Positions 46,336 through 58,240 of a stretch of DNA of 64,000 nt are shown piece after piece. This DNA is from Campylorhamphus procurvoides. Taxonomy: Eukaryota; Chordata; Aves; Passeriformes; Dendrocolaptidae. The first letter of the stretch is position 1, and each line of letters starts with the position of its first letter. The notes beneath the pieces were generated by a model that was not told the origin of the DNA, made no database searches, and worked only from the letters and a program-made list of their open reading frames with translations. Position numbers and translations under genes: made by a program. The stretch spans positions 249,019 through 313,018 of the forward strand of contig WBMV01008244.1 of assembly GCA_013396655.1 (NCBI GenBank), read 5' to 3'.

Positions 46336-47830
46336 GTTATGCTGACCAGTGTGACAAACTGGTCGTACAAGAGCTGAGTAATTAAAAGCTCAGGTAAATT
46401 ATTTTTGACCCATGGAAGTTTTTGCTGGGGGAACCTATGGCATTTCAAGCCAGTCACCCATCCCAGCAGCACATTTGCAGATCTGAGGATGCCCTAAATT
46501 GCGCTCTTGATCCTTAGTACAGGGAGGTGGCCCCACTCCAAAGGAATTGGCTGGAAAGAAGCAGAATAAAAAAATTTTGCCTATATTTGGATTTTTTTCC
46601 CCCCAGCGGGCCATATCCAGCGTCATTTGGGGAAAAACTTGGAATTGGAGACGAGCTATGTGGTCCCAGCCATCCCTCTCACAGCACTTTATAGTGGAGG
46701 GTGTGGAAGCACAAAGGTCAGTGATCCCATTCCTCCCAAATCCTCTCCAAGCAGCTTGTAATCCTGTGTATAAAATATACCTATTTACAGGCATAAACAG
46801 GTGTTATTGGCGGATTCACTCTGCTTTGGAAAGGCTTTGTAGAAACACTGACTGTGTCTTGCCTTCTCTCTGGTATTTGTGTTTTCCCCCCTGTCTCAGC
46901 CTGCAAGACGAGAGTCTGAGTGGAGAGGAGTAAAACCACTGCTCACCTTGGGCTGAGAGGGCTGGGAGTGGCTTTGAGGCACTGTTGGCAAAAGATGATA
47001 CAAAATCCATTTCTTTTTGACAGTAATTTGTCTTTTGGTGCCTCCTGATGGATGTTGAGCTGGGTCAGAACTCCAAACTTCCAAGAGCCATACCCAATGG
47101 AGGAGTGAAAATATCGATCAAATTAAATTCCTTGTTCTTTCCCTTTCCTTCTTGCCCCTCTAAATGGCCCTCCAGGAAGCTCTCCATACTTGAGGCATGT
47201 CAAAAACACCTTGGATGTGTTTATGTTATGCACTGGAGGTCAGTTCTGGGTCAGTTTACTCTCAATCTTTTATCTCCATGCACAGAAAGCCTGCTAAGGA
47301 ATATTCGTATTGTCTAAGTAAACACTTCAGCTTCATTACTTTCAGTCAGTTGATTTAAATACTTGAAGTTCCTGATAGACTTTAAATTATGTTCAGTTAC
47401 GTGGGAGCTTCACTGAAATTTTATAGGTCTGGAGTTTAAGTTGTGGCACTGCCTGAAGCGATTTATTGTTCAAGAAATGGTGTTTTATGCAAAACCTTAC
47501 TGTAAAAAGGAACTGATATCTTTTAGAGGATCCAGCAGCTTTGGCTGGTTGCCCAGGGTTGCTGTGCATAGAGTAAAAGGAAGGTTATTTATATTTTTAG
47601 ATGATAGTTTAGGTCCTGAACATGGGCAGGGCAAGGGCAGTGCAGGATTTTGTGTAACTTTATGGGTTACTTGTGAGTCCATCAGTGTTTGGAGCCCCAA
47701 ACCAGAGACAAAGCCATCTTGTGGTGGCTCAAGGCTTCAAGCAGTGGATGGTTTGGTGCCCTTTGTGCTGGACGTTGTGCCTTGTGTAAATCTCTTCAGA
47801 TGTGCAAATATTAGCAGAAGTGAACTCTGA
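46336..47830. other. Unique sequence, no gene recognised
   Basis: Frames at 46435-46794 (minus, 119 codons), 46547-46933 (plus, 128 codons) and 47441-47830 (plus, 129 codons) overlap non-coding-looking DNA and match nothing known; the last ends at the CR1 boundary. No exon signal convincing. Confidence 0.5.
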
Positions 47831-47972
47831 ACTGGAGTTATTCCAGAACTGTCTGGAGACAATCCTGTGCTGTGTGCTCTGGGATGACACTGGTGGAGCA
47901 GGGAGGTGGGACCAGGTGACCCACTGTGGTCCCTTCCAACCTGACCCATTCCATGATTCTGGGGTTCTGTGC
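47831..47972 (+). mobile_element. CR1 LINE 3'-end fragment
   Basis: Plus-strand CR1 of the same subtype as 33890-34208: ctggagttattccagaactg, tctggagacaatcctgtgct, ctctgggatgacactggtgg, ggaggtgggaccaggtgacc, tggtcccttccaacctgacc, and an octamer tail reading ccatgattctggggttctgt. The 5' truncation falls at the 'ctggag' block. Confidence 0.94.
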
Positions 47973-48321
47973 TGCCTGTTTCCCCTCCTGCAAGGGTGGT
48001 GGCACTTCATCCCAACCTGTTTCTGGCTAGCAATCCTCTCCAAACTCTTCTGTGCCCCCAAGAGAACCCCATTGACAGACACTGCCCATTAAGAAACTCA
48101 TTCTGCGGGTCCTTACAACTTACTGGATGTTGGTGTTGCACCCTGGGGATGTGCAGTAATCCCAGTGGAGCTCAATATCTCAGGCCATAGACCTGCACAA
48201 GTCAACTGAAAAAGGGCCAACCCAAGCCCTACATGTGAGGTGTGATCTTGGTAATCTCAGTGTAGGTGGTAGGAAAATGGCATCTTCAGAACTGTGGCCA
48301 TAACTGACTGTACCAGAACAA
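47973..48321. other. Short spacer between CR1 copies
   Basis: Nothing recognised. Open frames that cross it (for example 47802-48092 plus, 48180-48503 minus) include CR1 sequence and have no independent support. Confidence 0.5.
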
Positions 48322-48456
48322 CCCTGGGAGTGTCCAAGGCCAGTTTGGACGGGGCTTGGAGCAACCTGGGACAATGGAAGGTGTCCCTGCCCATGGCAGG
48401 GGGTGGGATGGGATGAGCTTTGAGATCTCTTCCAATCCAAACCATTCCATGACTCT
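48322..48456 (+). mobile_element. CR1 LINE 3'-end fragment
   Basis: Plus-strand CR1: ccctgggagtgtccaaggcc, gacggggcttggagcaacct, a diverged gggacaatggaaggtgtccc, tgcccatggcagggggtggg and tcttccaatccaaaccattc with a ccatgactct octamer. Truncated in the 'ccctggaagtg' block, at nearly the same point as the 18695 copy. Confidence 0.96.
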
Positions 48457-49005
48457 CTTAACCTGGAGCTCCCACGTGGGCTCTGCCAGCAGGGCCTTCT
48501 CAAGCACAGACCATGGCTGTGGTGTGTGGGACCTCCAGGGTGGGATCAGGACACTCATCCAGAGCTCTCCAAGATATAAAACACCCACACATGTGCTCTT
48601 ACACTTATAAATGCCAAATCCGGTTGTGATCTCTCTGTTCTGGTTTTGCTTTAAAAATTTGTAAGGAGTTAGGAAAGTAGTAAGTTTGTGAAAGTTTAAG
48701 TTCTGTGAATTTATACAAAAGGAAAGTGATCCCCAGTGTGCTGCTGGTGTAGCTCTGATTCAGCACTGGATCCATAGGCTGCGGAGAGCCTTGAGTGTGC
48801 TGGGTTGGGGAGAGGCAGTGCCAGTCTGCCTTTATCTCCCAATTCCATACTGGAATCTCGGACAGATCAGTTGTACACAGAGTGTTGAAGCCAGAATTGG
48901 CGATAGCATCAGATTTCCCCTCGGCTCAGTCGCTGCCATCAGCAGAGCAATTACAAGTGGATGTTTATGGAAGAGCAGAGGCAGCACAAAAGTTAATAGG
49001 GGCTT
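48457..49005. other. Unique spacer, no gene recognised
   Basis: A plus frame starting at 48795 (165 codons) runs into the next CR1 and beyond. It has no domain. Nothing else stands out. Confidence 0.5.
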
Positions 49006-49093
49006 ACAGAATCCCAGGGTTGTTTGGGTTGGAGGGGATCTTAAAGCTCATCTCGCTCCATGGGCAGGGACACCTTCCACGAGACCAGGTTGT
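49006..49093 (-). mobile_element. CR1 LINE 3'-end fragment
   Basis: Reverse-complement CR1: acagaatcccagggttgttt, gggttggaggggatcttaaa, gctcatctcgctccatgggc and agggacaccttccacgagac. Close in form to the 62141 copy. It has lost about 10 bp where 'aacccctgcc' normally stands. Confidence 0.93.
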
Positions 49094-52000
49094 CAGATTT
49101 CTAACCCTGTGGGTTAAATGCAGCCCAAAGGAAAACAGCATTTTGTTTACCTCTGCATGGGTAGAAATGGTGATGGGGCACAATAAAATGGTAAAGACCC
49201 AACAAAGTAACAGTAAAATTCTGGACCCTGAATTGTGGTGCCATATTCCCATGGCAGAAACCCAGGATGTGTCGCTGCCAAAACAGCAGTGAATGCTCAT
49301 TAGACATTTCAGTGAGCACTGAGTGCTGCTCCAAGAGCTGCACCATGCCTGGAGGCAGGTTTGAGGGGGATGATGGATTCAGGGTCCTTTTGCAAAGAAT
49401 GGAGACAAGGTGTGGCTCACTCAGATAGTGTTGTATCTATGGTCTCACCCTAAGGATGAAGTTCCCCGTTCCACGAGCCTGGCTAGAGCTCACAAGGCAC
49501 ATTGTTTGTGCCAAGGCTCTCTTAGAACTTCAAACTACCCTATTTCCACCCAGTCCTTATTTACCTTTGCCAGTCCATACCTGTTTCTTCTAATGAAATG
49601 ATGCTTTTCCACTGCAATAGCTTTCTCTGTCCCAGGAAAGATTTTTAAGAATAACACTGAAATATTTTGTGCCATTACAAATAAATGAGTGAAGATGAGG
49701 ATGGATATTTCGTATACGTGCAGTTGACATATTTGAAACATGATGTTTTGCTTCATTTTAGGACATTGTAGCTACATTCAGCAACTTATTACCTCGAGGA
49801 GTTGAAGTTCATCACTTTTTACAACACTTTTTTCAGCCTTTGAAATGTATCAAAGGCACCCCAGAGGTGCTTTATTGTGCTGTGAAAAGAGATCGATTTT
49901 TATAATGGGGTTATAGCAATTGGGATGTCTCAAGGCAGCTCTCAGCACTCTGTTGCAGTCACACATTGGAGGATTTTCATTTCTGATGCTTTTAAAAACA
50001 AAACAACAGGGGAAAAAAGACCAAGCAGCTACCAATAAAACCCTACAAAACAAAAAAAGCCCACCCCAATCCAAGCAAAACCCCCAGACAAACCATTGTG
50101 GCTGAAAAAATCCATGTATGGACTATTCTTCCCTAAGGAAAGGGGTCGATTTTCAGAGCATAAGCAGGAACTGGACCAACACTGCAGTTATTGGCATCTA
50201 GCAGGAGCTGTGGGGCAAAGCTGGGTCTGCTGCTCTTACTTATTTTAATGAAAGTTAAGGTGGTTCCCTTTGGATCTCCCACTGCTGGTTCTGGTCTAAA
50301 TGAAGAGGTTTTTCATTGCTTTTTGGTTTTCCTAATTTCAGTCTTAAGACTTAATAGTGGAATTCTGTAGTTGTATGACTTTTGATCTTTAAACCTCCAA
50401 GAAAGACTAAATTTCCAGTTGGTTTCATAAATACTCAAGCAGTTTGCCTTAATTTCCCAAGTGTCTTCTTTTTTCTTATGGCATTTTCAAGCAGAAGTTT
50501 CCAACTGGACTTAGAAGATTCCCACCCTTAGTTAATAAAAACCCCTCAGTCAGACCTTACTGTTTCTTAAGCAAGCGTTTCATGTACCCACTTTGGCCAA
50601 GCTAAGAATGTTTCTGGGTATCTGAGGAGGCCCAAACTGGTCCTGGAAAACTGTGAGAGTTGAATGAATGTGCTTAATTTAACTGGTTCCTCTGTGTTGG
50701 TTTTCTGGGTTTGTTCTGCGTGATCAGGAGGAGTTTATAGGACTTGTTGCTCTGCTTTAAAAATACATGGCAGATTTTGTTGGTCATTCCCTATTAGTCT
50801 TGAAAGAACAGGAAGAATTATTTCCTTGAGTTTCTCTGTGCATTGGCGAGAGCCTCAAACTACCAGAGGAGCTCAATGAAGTGCTGGGACAGACACTTGG
50901 GATAACAGCACTTCCAGAGTGTTTTGCATCGAGTTAACTCATATTTGGATGCAGAAACTCTTGGTAAATGGTCTGTGCTCGGAAGAAATGAGGAAGCTCC
51001 TCCTTGCTGGGTGAATTTTTCAGTTTATCTCGTGTGGTGGGAAGTTGAAATGCTGATATTCTGGATCCCTCTAGTGCTGGCTGAAACTATGCAAAAGGAA
51101 ATGAATTATGTTCTCCCAGCTTCCCATCAGAGTCTTTGCTTGTGATTTCCCTAACAGTGCTCCTATTCCTCCCCTCTTGCACAGTTGCTGTGGCTCTGCA
51201 GACAGGGAACCGAGCAGGAAAGCTTTTCCAAAGCCAGACATTGCCCTCTTCTGGATCCTGCATGAAGGATGGGAACCTGTGATCCCCAGGCACGTGGGGA
51301 GTGTTAGCCTCAGGAAAGGAAATCTAATCCGTGTCTGGCAAGGCTTTGTCACTTTGAAGCTTTGATGAAATCCAAGCCCTTAATGGGACATGTCTGGTGG
51401 GAGAGAAACATTTTAGGGTGACAAAATGATTTCATTCAAAGTATCGTCGTAGCAAAACTCCTGCAAAAAAGGGCCTCGTCTGCTGACTCCCCAGAAGAGT
51501 TATTTATAAGGTAGTGGTGCTTCAAGCAACATTGTTTTTAGCACAAAACAATCTGTTCATCTGCCTCCTTTCAGCAGATGCTTCTTGTGAGGGAATAGTC
51601 AACTTAGAAGAAGTTTAGTAGGATCCTTGGGATGGGGAAGCATATGTGCACTATAAATACCCTTCAGTATTTACTGGGGCTTCAAACTCTCCTTTTAGGT
51701 GTTTTGCTGAATATCTGGCTTTCTTTTTTAGCATGACCTTTAATTGGTGGACTAAAATACTTGATATAGACTGTGTTAAGATCTGTTTCTGTAGAGGGGG
51801 AAATAACCTGCTATACTTCAGTGCTTAAAAGATGAGGATAATATTTCTCTGAAATATCTATTATTGAAACCCGACAGGTTGTTTGACTTGTGAGGAACAT
51901 GGGGTTGGTGAATAGCCTTCAATCAGCAGCTGAAAGAAATAAGTGCTTTAACAGCAGCTTTGTATACTGAGAAGGAAAAAAGGCACTTCAGCAGTTCCCT

Positions 52001-52665
52001 GACTCTCCTGAGGAGCTGCATCTGTTTTGTTCAGGGTCCTGGTATCAGTTAGGGAAGTTTCCTCTGGTACAGTGGTATTTCACTTTGCTCCATTCTGATT
52101 TGAAAATAGCTGACATTTCCGTACTCTCTAAAGCAGTGAAAAGCAAAAATCTTCAAAGGCACTTCAGTACATGAATTGCTTCTGTTAGAACAAAACGCTT
52201 CCATATCTCATCCCGCTCCAAGCAGAGGGAGAAGCGAGGGTGGGAGTCAAGGGGAAAGAAAAACCCCTTCATAACCACAGGTCTCATTTCAAGACCACCA
52301 AAAATAGCCACATTGCTTCTGTTCTGCTGGATTCAGGCAGCACTGAGGATACTGTGAGACAGTCTTTGGACTGGACATCTCTGAGCTATTAAAAAACTAA
52401 AATAACACAGAAAACAACAAACCCAACGCTCAACTCCAACTCCTTCTACCTTTGCATCCAGTCAGCTTTTATATATCTTTCTTTGCTGCAAATCTCTTTC
52501 CTTAGACCAGGCAGGACCTGCACTTGTTTAAAGCAGTATTTTTGGACTGGCCAGCCAGTTGCAGTATTGATCATGCTGAATTTCTCTAGATCTAGACAAT
52601 TCAGTCCCCTTTTATTTACTCTCTGTTGTTTCATAGTTTTATTTATAGCAATCCTTTCTGCAGAT
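49094..52665. other. CR1-free DNA, no gene recognised
   Basis: At 49762 a 47-codon open frame follows an acceptor-like tract (ttgcttcattttag), without a convincing donor. 49993-50097 is A/C-rich low-complexity sequence. 51646-51828 and 52483-52686 carry short plus frames of no known family. AT-rich complex patches occur throughout. Confidence 0.5.
49993..50097. repeat. A/C-rich low-complexity tract
   Basis: The plus strand is almost purely A and C with scattered G/T (aaaaacaaaacaacagggg, then aacccccagacaaacc). Its reverse complement contains a tttgtagggttttattgg stretch that recalls the T/G-rich pair at 9585 and 19357. Confidence 0.65.
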
Positions 52666-52705
52666 GGAGTCACAGGTTTTCATTAGGAGTCACAGGTTTT
52701 CATTA
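52666..52705. repeat. Exact 20-bp tandem duplication
   Basis: The 20-mer ggagtcacaggttttcatta occurs twice in direct succession (52666-52685 and 52686-52705) with no mismatch. Perfect identity implies a recent event or an assembly error. Confidence 0.97.
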
Positions 52706-54016
52706 ACCTCTTGTGGCAAAGTCCATCATGAGTTAATGCTCCTTCAGTCCATGAGCCAAGTTATTGCCACTGAAAACTCTGGGATCTTGCCCTACACTGG
52801 GTGTTAAAGTTGTCTAAGAAATTAGGTGGACACTCAAGATTTAGACAGGCACGCGTCTAAATTATGCCATTACTTTTTATTTAGAAGCAGGTTTTAAACT
52901 GCATTTTTTTGGAGTTTGCAGGTGTTATTTTAATCTGGAAAGTGATCCCAAACAAGTATGACACTTTTTTTAATATGTTTGTCAGAATGCTTTGTAAGCT
53001 CATGCAGGGCAATATTGTCTTACCATCAGATTTTTAAATAGTCTGGGCTGTGATATTTCAGGGTATGATGAAGGGGAGGAATAATGAGTTCTTGTCTAAG
53101 GTCTGTGTATTCTCATTCTTCTGTGTCTGTTTATAAATTCCCATTTTGTTCATTTAGACTTGCACCTTTCCTGCCTCCAAGAAACCAGGATAGGGGTTGG
53201 TCCTAAGTCGGATCGGGTTTAATAGATTGCATTCCCACAATAAAGCTTCCAGGCAGTAGCTGGGTCTCTGTGTGGTTGAAGAGCAATGAAAAGAGTGAAA
53301 ACTCTTAAGTTTTATCTCAAGTCATCTAAATACACATCAAAGGATGTGGCCTTGAGCAAGGAAAGATCCATGTGATTCCAAAGAAGTGCTGAATAAGTTC
53401 TGTGTGGCGTGGCTGGGGCTGTGCTGGGTGAGATACTCGGGTGCCTCTGGTGTGGCTGGGCTGCAGCCCTGGGCTCCCTTCCCTCCCTAGGGCATCTTCC
53501 AGCAGGCTCTTACTCAGGGAGCTAAAAATACCCCTCAAGTCAGGCAGACTTGTGCCATATTGGATCAGTGTCTGAGTAACAGGAGCAAGTGAGAACTGAG
53601 TCACTGTGGTGACTCATGGCAGACCTCTCCATGCTCCACAGATAAATCCTCCTTGCACTGTGTTTGGAAACACAGCCTAGCTGGGATGCAGTGCAGGGAC
53701 TGGAGAGGCAAAGGGTGCTTTGGCTTGTTTATAGCGGAGATCATCCGCTGATTTTTGTATTCAGTGGTGAGTAGCCGATGTTTCGTGGCCATCTGGCCCA
53801 CCCCGAGGCAGGAGCTTATTCCTTCACCTGCTAAGGGGAAAATTAACACTGAAAAGGATCCTCCTGAGAGGAGGAACCTGGGCTTCCCTGGGCTCTGCTG
53901 CCCCAGCATTGCCTGGCCCAGCACAGCAAGAACCAGTTCAAAGGGAAGACACCAGTGGTTGGGTTTTCCCTCTGAGACAATTCGTGTTGTTACAGCAATG
54001 AGGTGATTCCCTTGTT
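52706..54016. other. Unique sequence; possible LTR-like remnant
   Basis: About 53190-53290 contains a CpG-bearing stretch (cctaagtcggatcgggttt) followed by an aataaagcttccagg polyadenylation-like site and a gggtctctgtgtgg stretch, an arrangement also seen in retroviral LTR R/U5 regions; this is weak. 53601-54071 (minus, 156 codons) is an open frame that begins inside CR1 and has no known family. No gene recognised. Confidence 0.45.
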
Positions 54017-54187
54017 CAGAATCCTGGGATATGCTGAGCTGGAAGGGACCCACAGGGACCATGCAGTCCAATCCTCAGCCCTGCACAGCCCCATCCCCAA
54101 GAGTCACCCCATGTGCTCCAGAGCATCATCCAAACCCTCCTGGAGCTCTGGCAGCCTTGGGGCTGTGCCCACTGCCCTGGGGAGCCT
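54017..54187 (-). mobile_element. CR1 LINE fragment
   Basis: Reverse-complement CR1 closely similar to the 20237 copy: gctgagctggaagggaccca, gtccaatcctcagccctgca, cagagcatcatccaaaccct, cctggagctctggcagcctt and gtgcccactgccctggggag. It stops cleanly at gcct, the truncated 5' end. The near identity with 20237-20390 suggests both come from the same, relatively late burst. Confidence 0.96.
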
Positions 54188-54934
54188 ATTTCACTTTCAA
54201 TAATTTTGCATTTTTTGTGCAGACCTGCTCGCTCAACACCTGTTGAATGCACCTTAAAGTGTATGTTACTGCAGCATGGCCACTTCTGGAGCACACGCTG
54301 CCCTGGATTAAAAGGCAGACTTCTTTTTTCCCCAGTGGAATAACAACAGCTCTTCAGGGAGTTCCAAGATTTATTATTTTACTTCCACTAACTTTCAGTT
54401 TAAATTAAAGACTAAAATCTGAACCACCTACATTAATAACTTGCCATCCTTCTTGTTTTATTTTTAAAAGACTCTCTTATATCTCTGCTTCTAATTATAC
54501 CTTCTAAAGAAGCTACACAGACTAGTACCACAGAGTTCACCATGCACTGAGAAAGCAGAGAGCAGCTCAGAGCTGCTGGAAGGGCTGTTTTCTGCTTACC
54601 AGGGATGACTCACTCTTGGCATTTAATGTTTCTTGGGTTGCCAACAGCATTTTTGCCCAAACTCAAGTAGGTAGAACGCTCACAGCTACATCAGGATTGA
54701 TAATCCTTCCTCTGTTCCTCCTTCTGCCTTTCTTCCCTGTACTGACCAGGTGGCACTTTCTCCCTGTGCTCCACACACCACTCAGCTCCCCTCCTGAGTG
54801 TCTCAGAGGAAATCCTGGTGTGACTTAGGCAGAATAGATGGACGGGGGGAGAGTGTGTTGGAAATTTAGTCCCAACCCCAGAAAGAATTTTCCCATTAAA
54901 TATGGTACTGAGGTAGTCTGACTAAAGCATGAAG
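54188..54934. other. Unique sequence, no gene recognised
   Basis: AT-rich in the middle (54360-54500). A short plus frame at 54616-54828 is hydrophobic (Leu/Phe/Pro-rich) but of chance length. No RNA or regulatory feature identified. Confidence 0.5.
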
Positions 54935-55003
54935 AGAATCAATTATTAATGTTGGAAAAGACCTCTAAGATCAAGTCCAGCCATTAATCCAAAACACTAA
55001 GCC
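54935..55003 (-). mobile_element. CR1 LINE 3'-end scrap
   Basis: Reverse-complement CR1 tail: agaatcaattattaatgttg, gaaaagacctctaagatcaa, gtccagccattaatccaaaa. It is the better preserved counterpart of the 202-268 scrap. Only the last ~70 bp of the element remain. Confidence 0.87.
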
Positions 55004-58000
55004 AGGATTTGAGCAGTGAGACATTGGACTGTGCACCAAACATTCAAGAAAGCTTTTGCCTTCATCAGAAGAGAATTGTTTGGTGTTGAGTCTATAGGTA
55101 TAGATATTCAGCAGTTTGCTTTAAAAATAAAATATCCTCGTTGCCCATGTCTATTCAACTTCAAACTAAGCTGAGCAGTTTCTCAGATTTAAAGGCATTT
55201 TTCATTTCTAGGCTGACCCCATTAGCCTTGGCTGATGAAACTTTCTTCCCATGTTTACTTTATATTTTAATTTTGTGTCCCAGTTGGTGCAGACCCCTCA
55301 GAGCTGATTTAAAAGACAAACCTCTGACATTGTTTGACATTCCCTCTCAAGGCAGGACCTTCATCCTCCTCTGCTGTAACTCTCAACAGGGCACTTTGTT
55401 GGGATTTCTCACCTTGCTGAGCTGCTGGCCTTGTTCTGCCCATGGATTGCTCTGAGCAGCCTCAGGAAGGGCTGGTTTTGGCCTAGATAAGCAATCCACT
55501 GTATCTTTGTAATCTTCCTCAGCACTGAAAGTCTTTGACTGCCTTGCAGACATCAAGAGTTCTTTGAGTTGAACATTTGCACACTGAACTGTGTCAGCTT
55601 TCTGTTGGGCCCATCCAAAGGCAGAGAAATGTCCTTCTCTGACAAAGCCTGTGGTCTAAAAGTGACACAGCTCCACTTTATTATCTGAAATAGAATCCTA
55701 AATATGAGCAATTCTTTTTGTTTGTTTGTTTTCCCCATTAATTTTTAGGGGGCATCAGATGTAGCATAAATAAGGAATATCACTAAAAAATAGCTCTTTG
55801 GTGAGGTTGAGGAGTCAGATGTCTAGGAAATATCTGGATAATCCGTCAGAATAACACTAGGACTGTTAGAATTAGTGCTGTTAGAATATTTGCAGTCAGT
55901 TCTATATTTTAATTTTTTATTGCATTTTAAGTTAGGCTGAAATTAGTATTTTTCTGGAGCAAATGCCACAGGAAATGTCTAGCTCATTATTTAGTTAAAT
56001 GGAAGCCAATTAACACTTTTTCCCAGCAAGAAAGATATTCTTTGAGACATCTTTGGGTATATTTTTGAAAAGAATAAAAAACCCCTCCACTCCCTCAGGA
56101 TTGTTTGGCATGTTTTCCTAGAGTTCTGCTGAAATCCCACAGCATCCCCAGCTCTGCAAACAGAACAGATTCACCCACTGTCACTTTGCTGTCTGCCTCC
56201 AGTGCCATCTGTCCTTCTTTTTTTAGTGGCCGTGGCACCTTGTCCTGGTCCCCACACTGTTCTGCATGGCCAAAGGAGCACTGAGAGCCCCCAAAAACAA
56301 TGACGTTTGGAAGGTCCAACCCAATAATCTGCTCCTGAAGTTCCTTCCATCATGTTTATTAATAGGCCTTCAATGATCCGCTCCCCTAAGGAAGGAAAAA
56401 GTTGAACCTGCCATGAAAAACCAATTAAGAAAATAAAAATATTGATAATGAAACTTCGCAATGCTGTGGCACAGAATGTGGTTGATACTTGGTTCATCCA
56501 GATTTAAAAGGCGCAGTCATGGAAGAAAAGTTTCTCCAGGCTTGTTAACTTCTAAGATGCTCCTGTGGCTGGGGAAGTCCTTGGAAATTGGAGATGGATC
56601 AGAGTATGATGTTCCATAAGTGGCCTTGGAGCTCGTGTGCTCCAGCCTTGTGCTCAGAGTAGGATCAACACTGGGTTTGGAGGGGTTTGCTCAGGGTCTG
56701 TCCAGGCAGGCCTTGAAACCCTTCGAGGTGGAAGATTTCATAAGTGCTCTGGGATTCTGTGCAAGGGCCTGGTTTCCTTCTCAGGGCAAAAATGCCTTTG
56801 CAGTGAGGACTTCCCTGCTCCAGTGGGACAGTTGTCTCCCCACAGTGAGCAGCTGCCTCATCATCAGTAACCTCCTCTCAGGCCCTGGAAAACTGCTGGT
56901 GCCTCCAGCCTAAACACACTCAATTTCCTTTCTTTTTTGTCCCATTCTCCACACATCTGTTGGTGGTCTGTCACAGGCGTGTGATCCTTTCCACTGCCAT
57001 GGGGACAAAACAGACTTTGCCAAGTATTGTGGTGGTAAAGCACCCTTGGGACTTCCTCAGGTCTTATGACCTTTATTCTGACAGTCCATGCCAGGAACAA
57101 AGTTTAAGTTTTCATTATTCTTTATTTTTATTTATTCATTAAAGTTCTTGGGGTTTTTTTTTAGTCATTGATTATTTTTCCTTTTCTTTCAAATAATATA
57201 GGATGATGATATTTTGTGATAGTTTTCCAAACCCCAACCTGCAGTGTGTCCCCATCGTGTGGTTCTTGTTGAGGGTGTTCTCTACTGATCCACAGCACAA
57301 ATAGACAACAAATTATTGCATAATCTGCTGTTCTATTTTCAGCTTTTTGCATGGGAAAGAGACTAATTGCTTTAGACAAACTTCTGTTCAAGAGGCGTGT
57401 GGTTAGAATTCATTATAATATTTCTATGGTTTCTACCCCTAAAGAATTGCATCTTATATATTAAAATAGCTTTGAAACTGTTCTTGTTTGAATTGCCTGA
57501 CAAGCTGAATAAACATCACAGTAATGCAGTCTAATTGTGTTATTAATTATGCACTATTAATGATGCCTTACAATCTATAAACTTGTATGATTGAAACTCT
57601 TGGTATCTTTAAAAACTGAAGAGCCAGTTGGTTGTTGGGGTTAGGTTTGGTGGTTTCCATTCTTGCTGCAACGAACACAGGGACACTACAGAGAAAGTTG
57701 CTCTCTGGCTCCTGTATCTGTGTGTGTGCCAAGAGAACTGGATTGCAGTGCTGCTTCCCTGCCTGCCAGAGTGCTCTCGGAACCACATCTGAGTGTGAAT
57801 TCATCTTGTCACCTTTGTCCCCCGGCTAAAACACCAGCACAAACACTTTCCTTTAATGTGTCCGCCAGAAATATCCTCAGCAAGTCAGAGCCACTGGAAA
57901 GGATTCCATCACTTCACCTACCTGGGGTCTGACTAAAGCTTTGCCTTGGAAAGGTGCAAGTATTGCTGTAAATGCACCTTTCTCTGAAATGTAGTGAAAT

Positions 58001-58111
58001 ACAGAGGAGAAATATGGCTTCACTGCTGTAGTTTAGTGTGGCTGACATTTTACCTGGCATGAAAATAAAAATGGGGAGAAAAAGGTAATTTTTTGGACAT
58101 TCTTCTGATAT
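55004..58111. other. 3.1 kb CR1-free DNA with enhancer-like tract
   Basis: No exon recognised. 57400-57600 is AT-rich and complex, with attaattatgca (57542-57553) and attaatga (57556-57563) motif clusters. Plus frame 56620-56913 and minus frame 56171-56497 (108 codons) are unfamiliar. Short (GTTT)n runs lie near 55715-55732. Confidence 0.5.
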
Positions 58112-58240
58112 CTGGAAGTGCTGGATGGGGCCCTGAGCAAGCCGATTTAGTGGGGGGCATCCCTACCCATGGTAGGTGTTTGAACTGAATGATCTCTGAG
58201 GTCCCTCCCAATCCAAACCATTCTGGGCTTTTGTGACTCT
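58112..58240 (+). mobile_element. CR1 LINE 3'-end fragment, strongly diverged
   Basis: Plus-strand CR1: ctggaagtgctggatggggc, a rearranged cctgagcaagcc, catccctacccatggtaggt, tgaactgaatgatctctgag, gtccctcccaatccaaacca and an octamer remnant (ttttgtgactct). About 12 bp around the usual 'caaggccaggt' are deleted. Confidence 0.93.

Noticed and set aside
48795..49292. 165-codon plus frame
   Set aside because: It crosses a CR1 tail (49006-49093) and matches nothing known.
53601..54071. 156-codon minus frame
   Set aside because: It starts in CR1 sequence and shows no known domain or exon signals.
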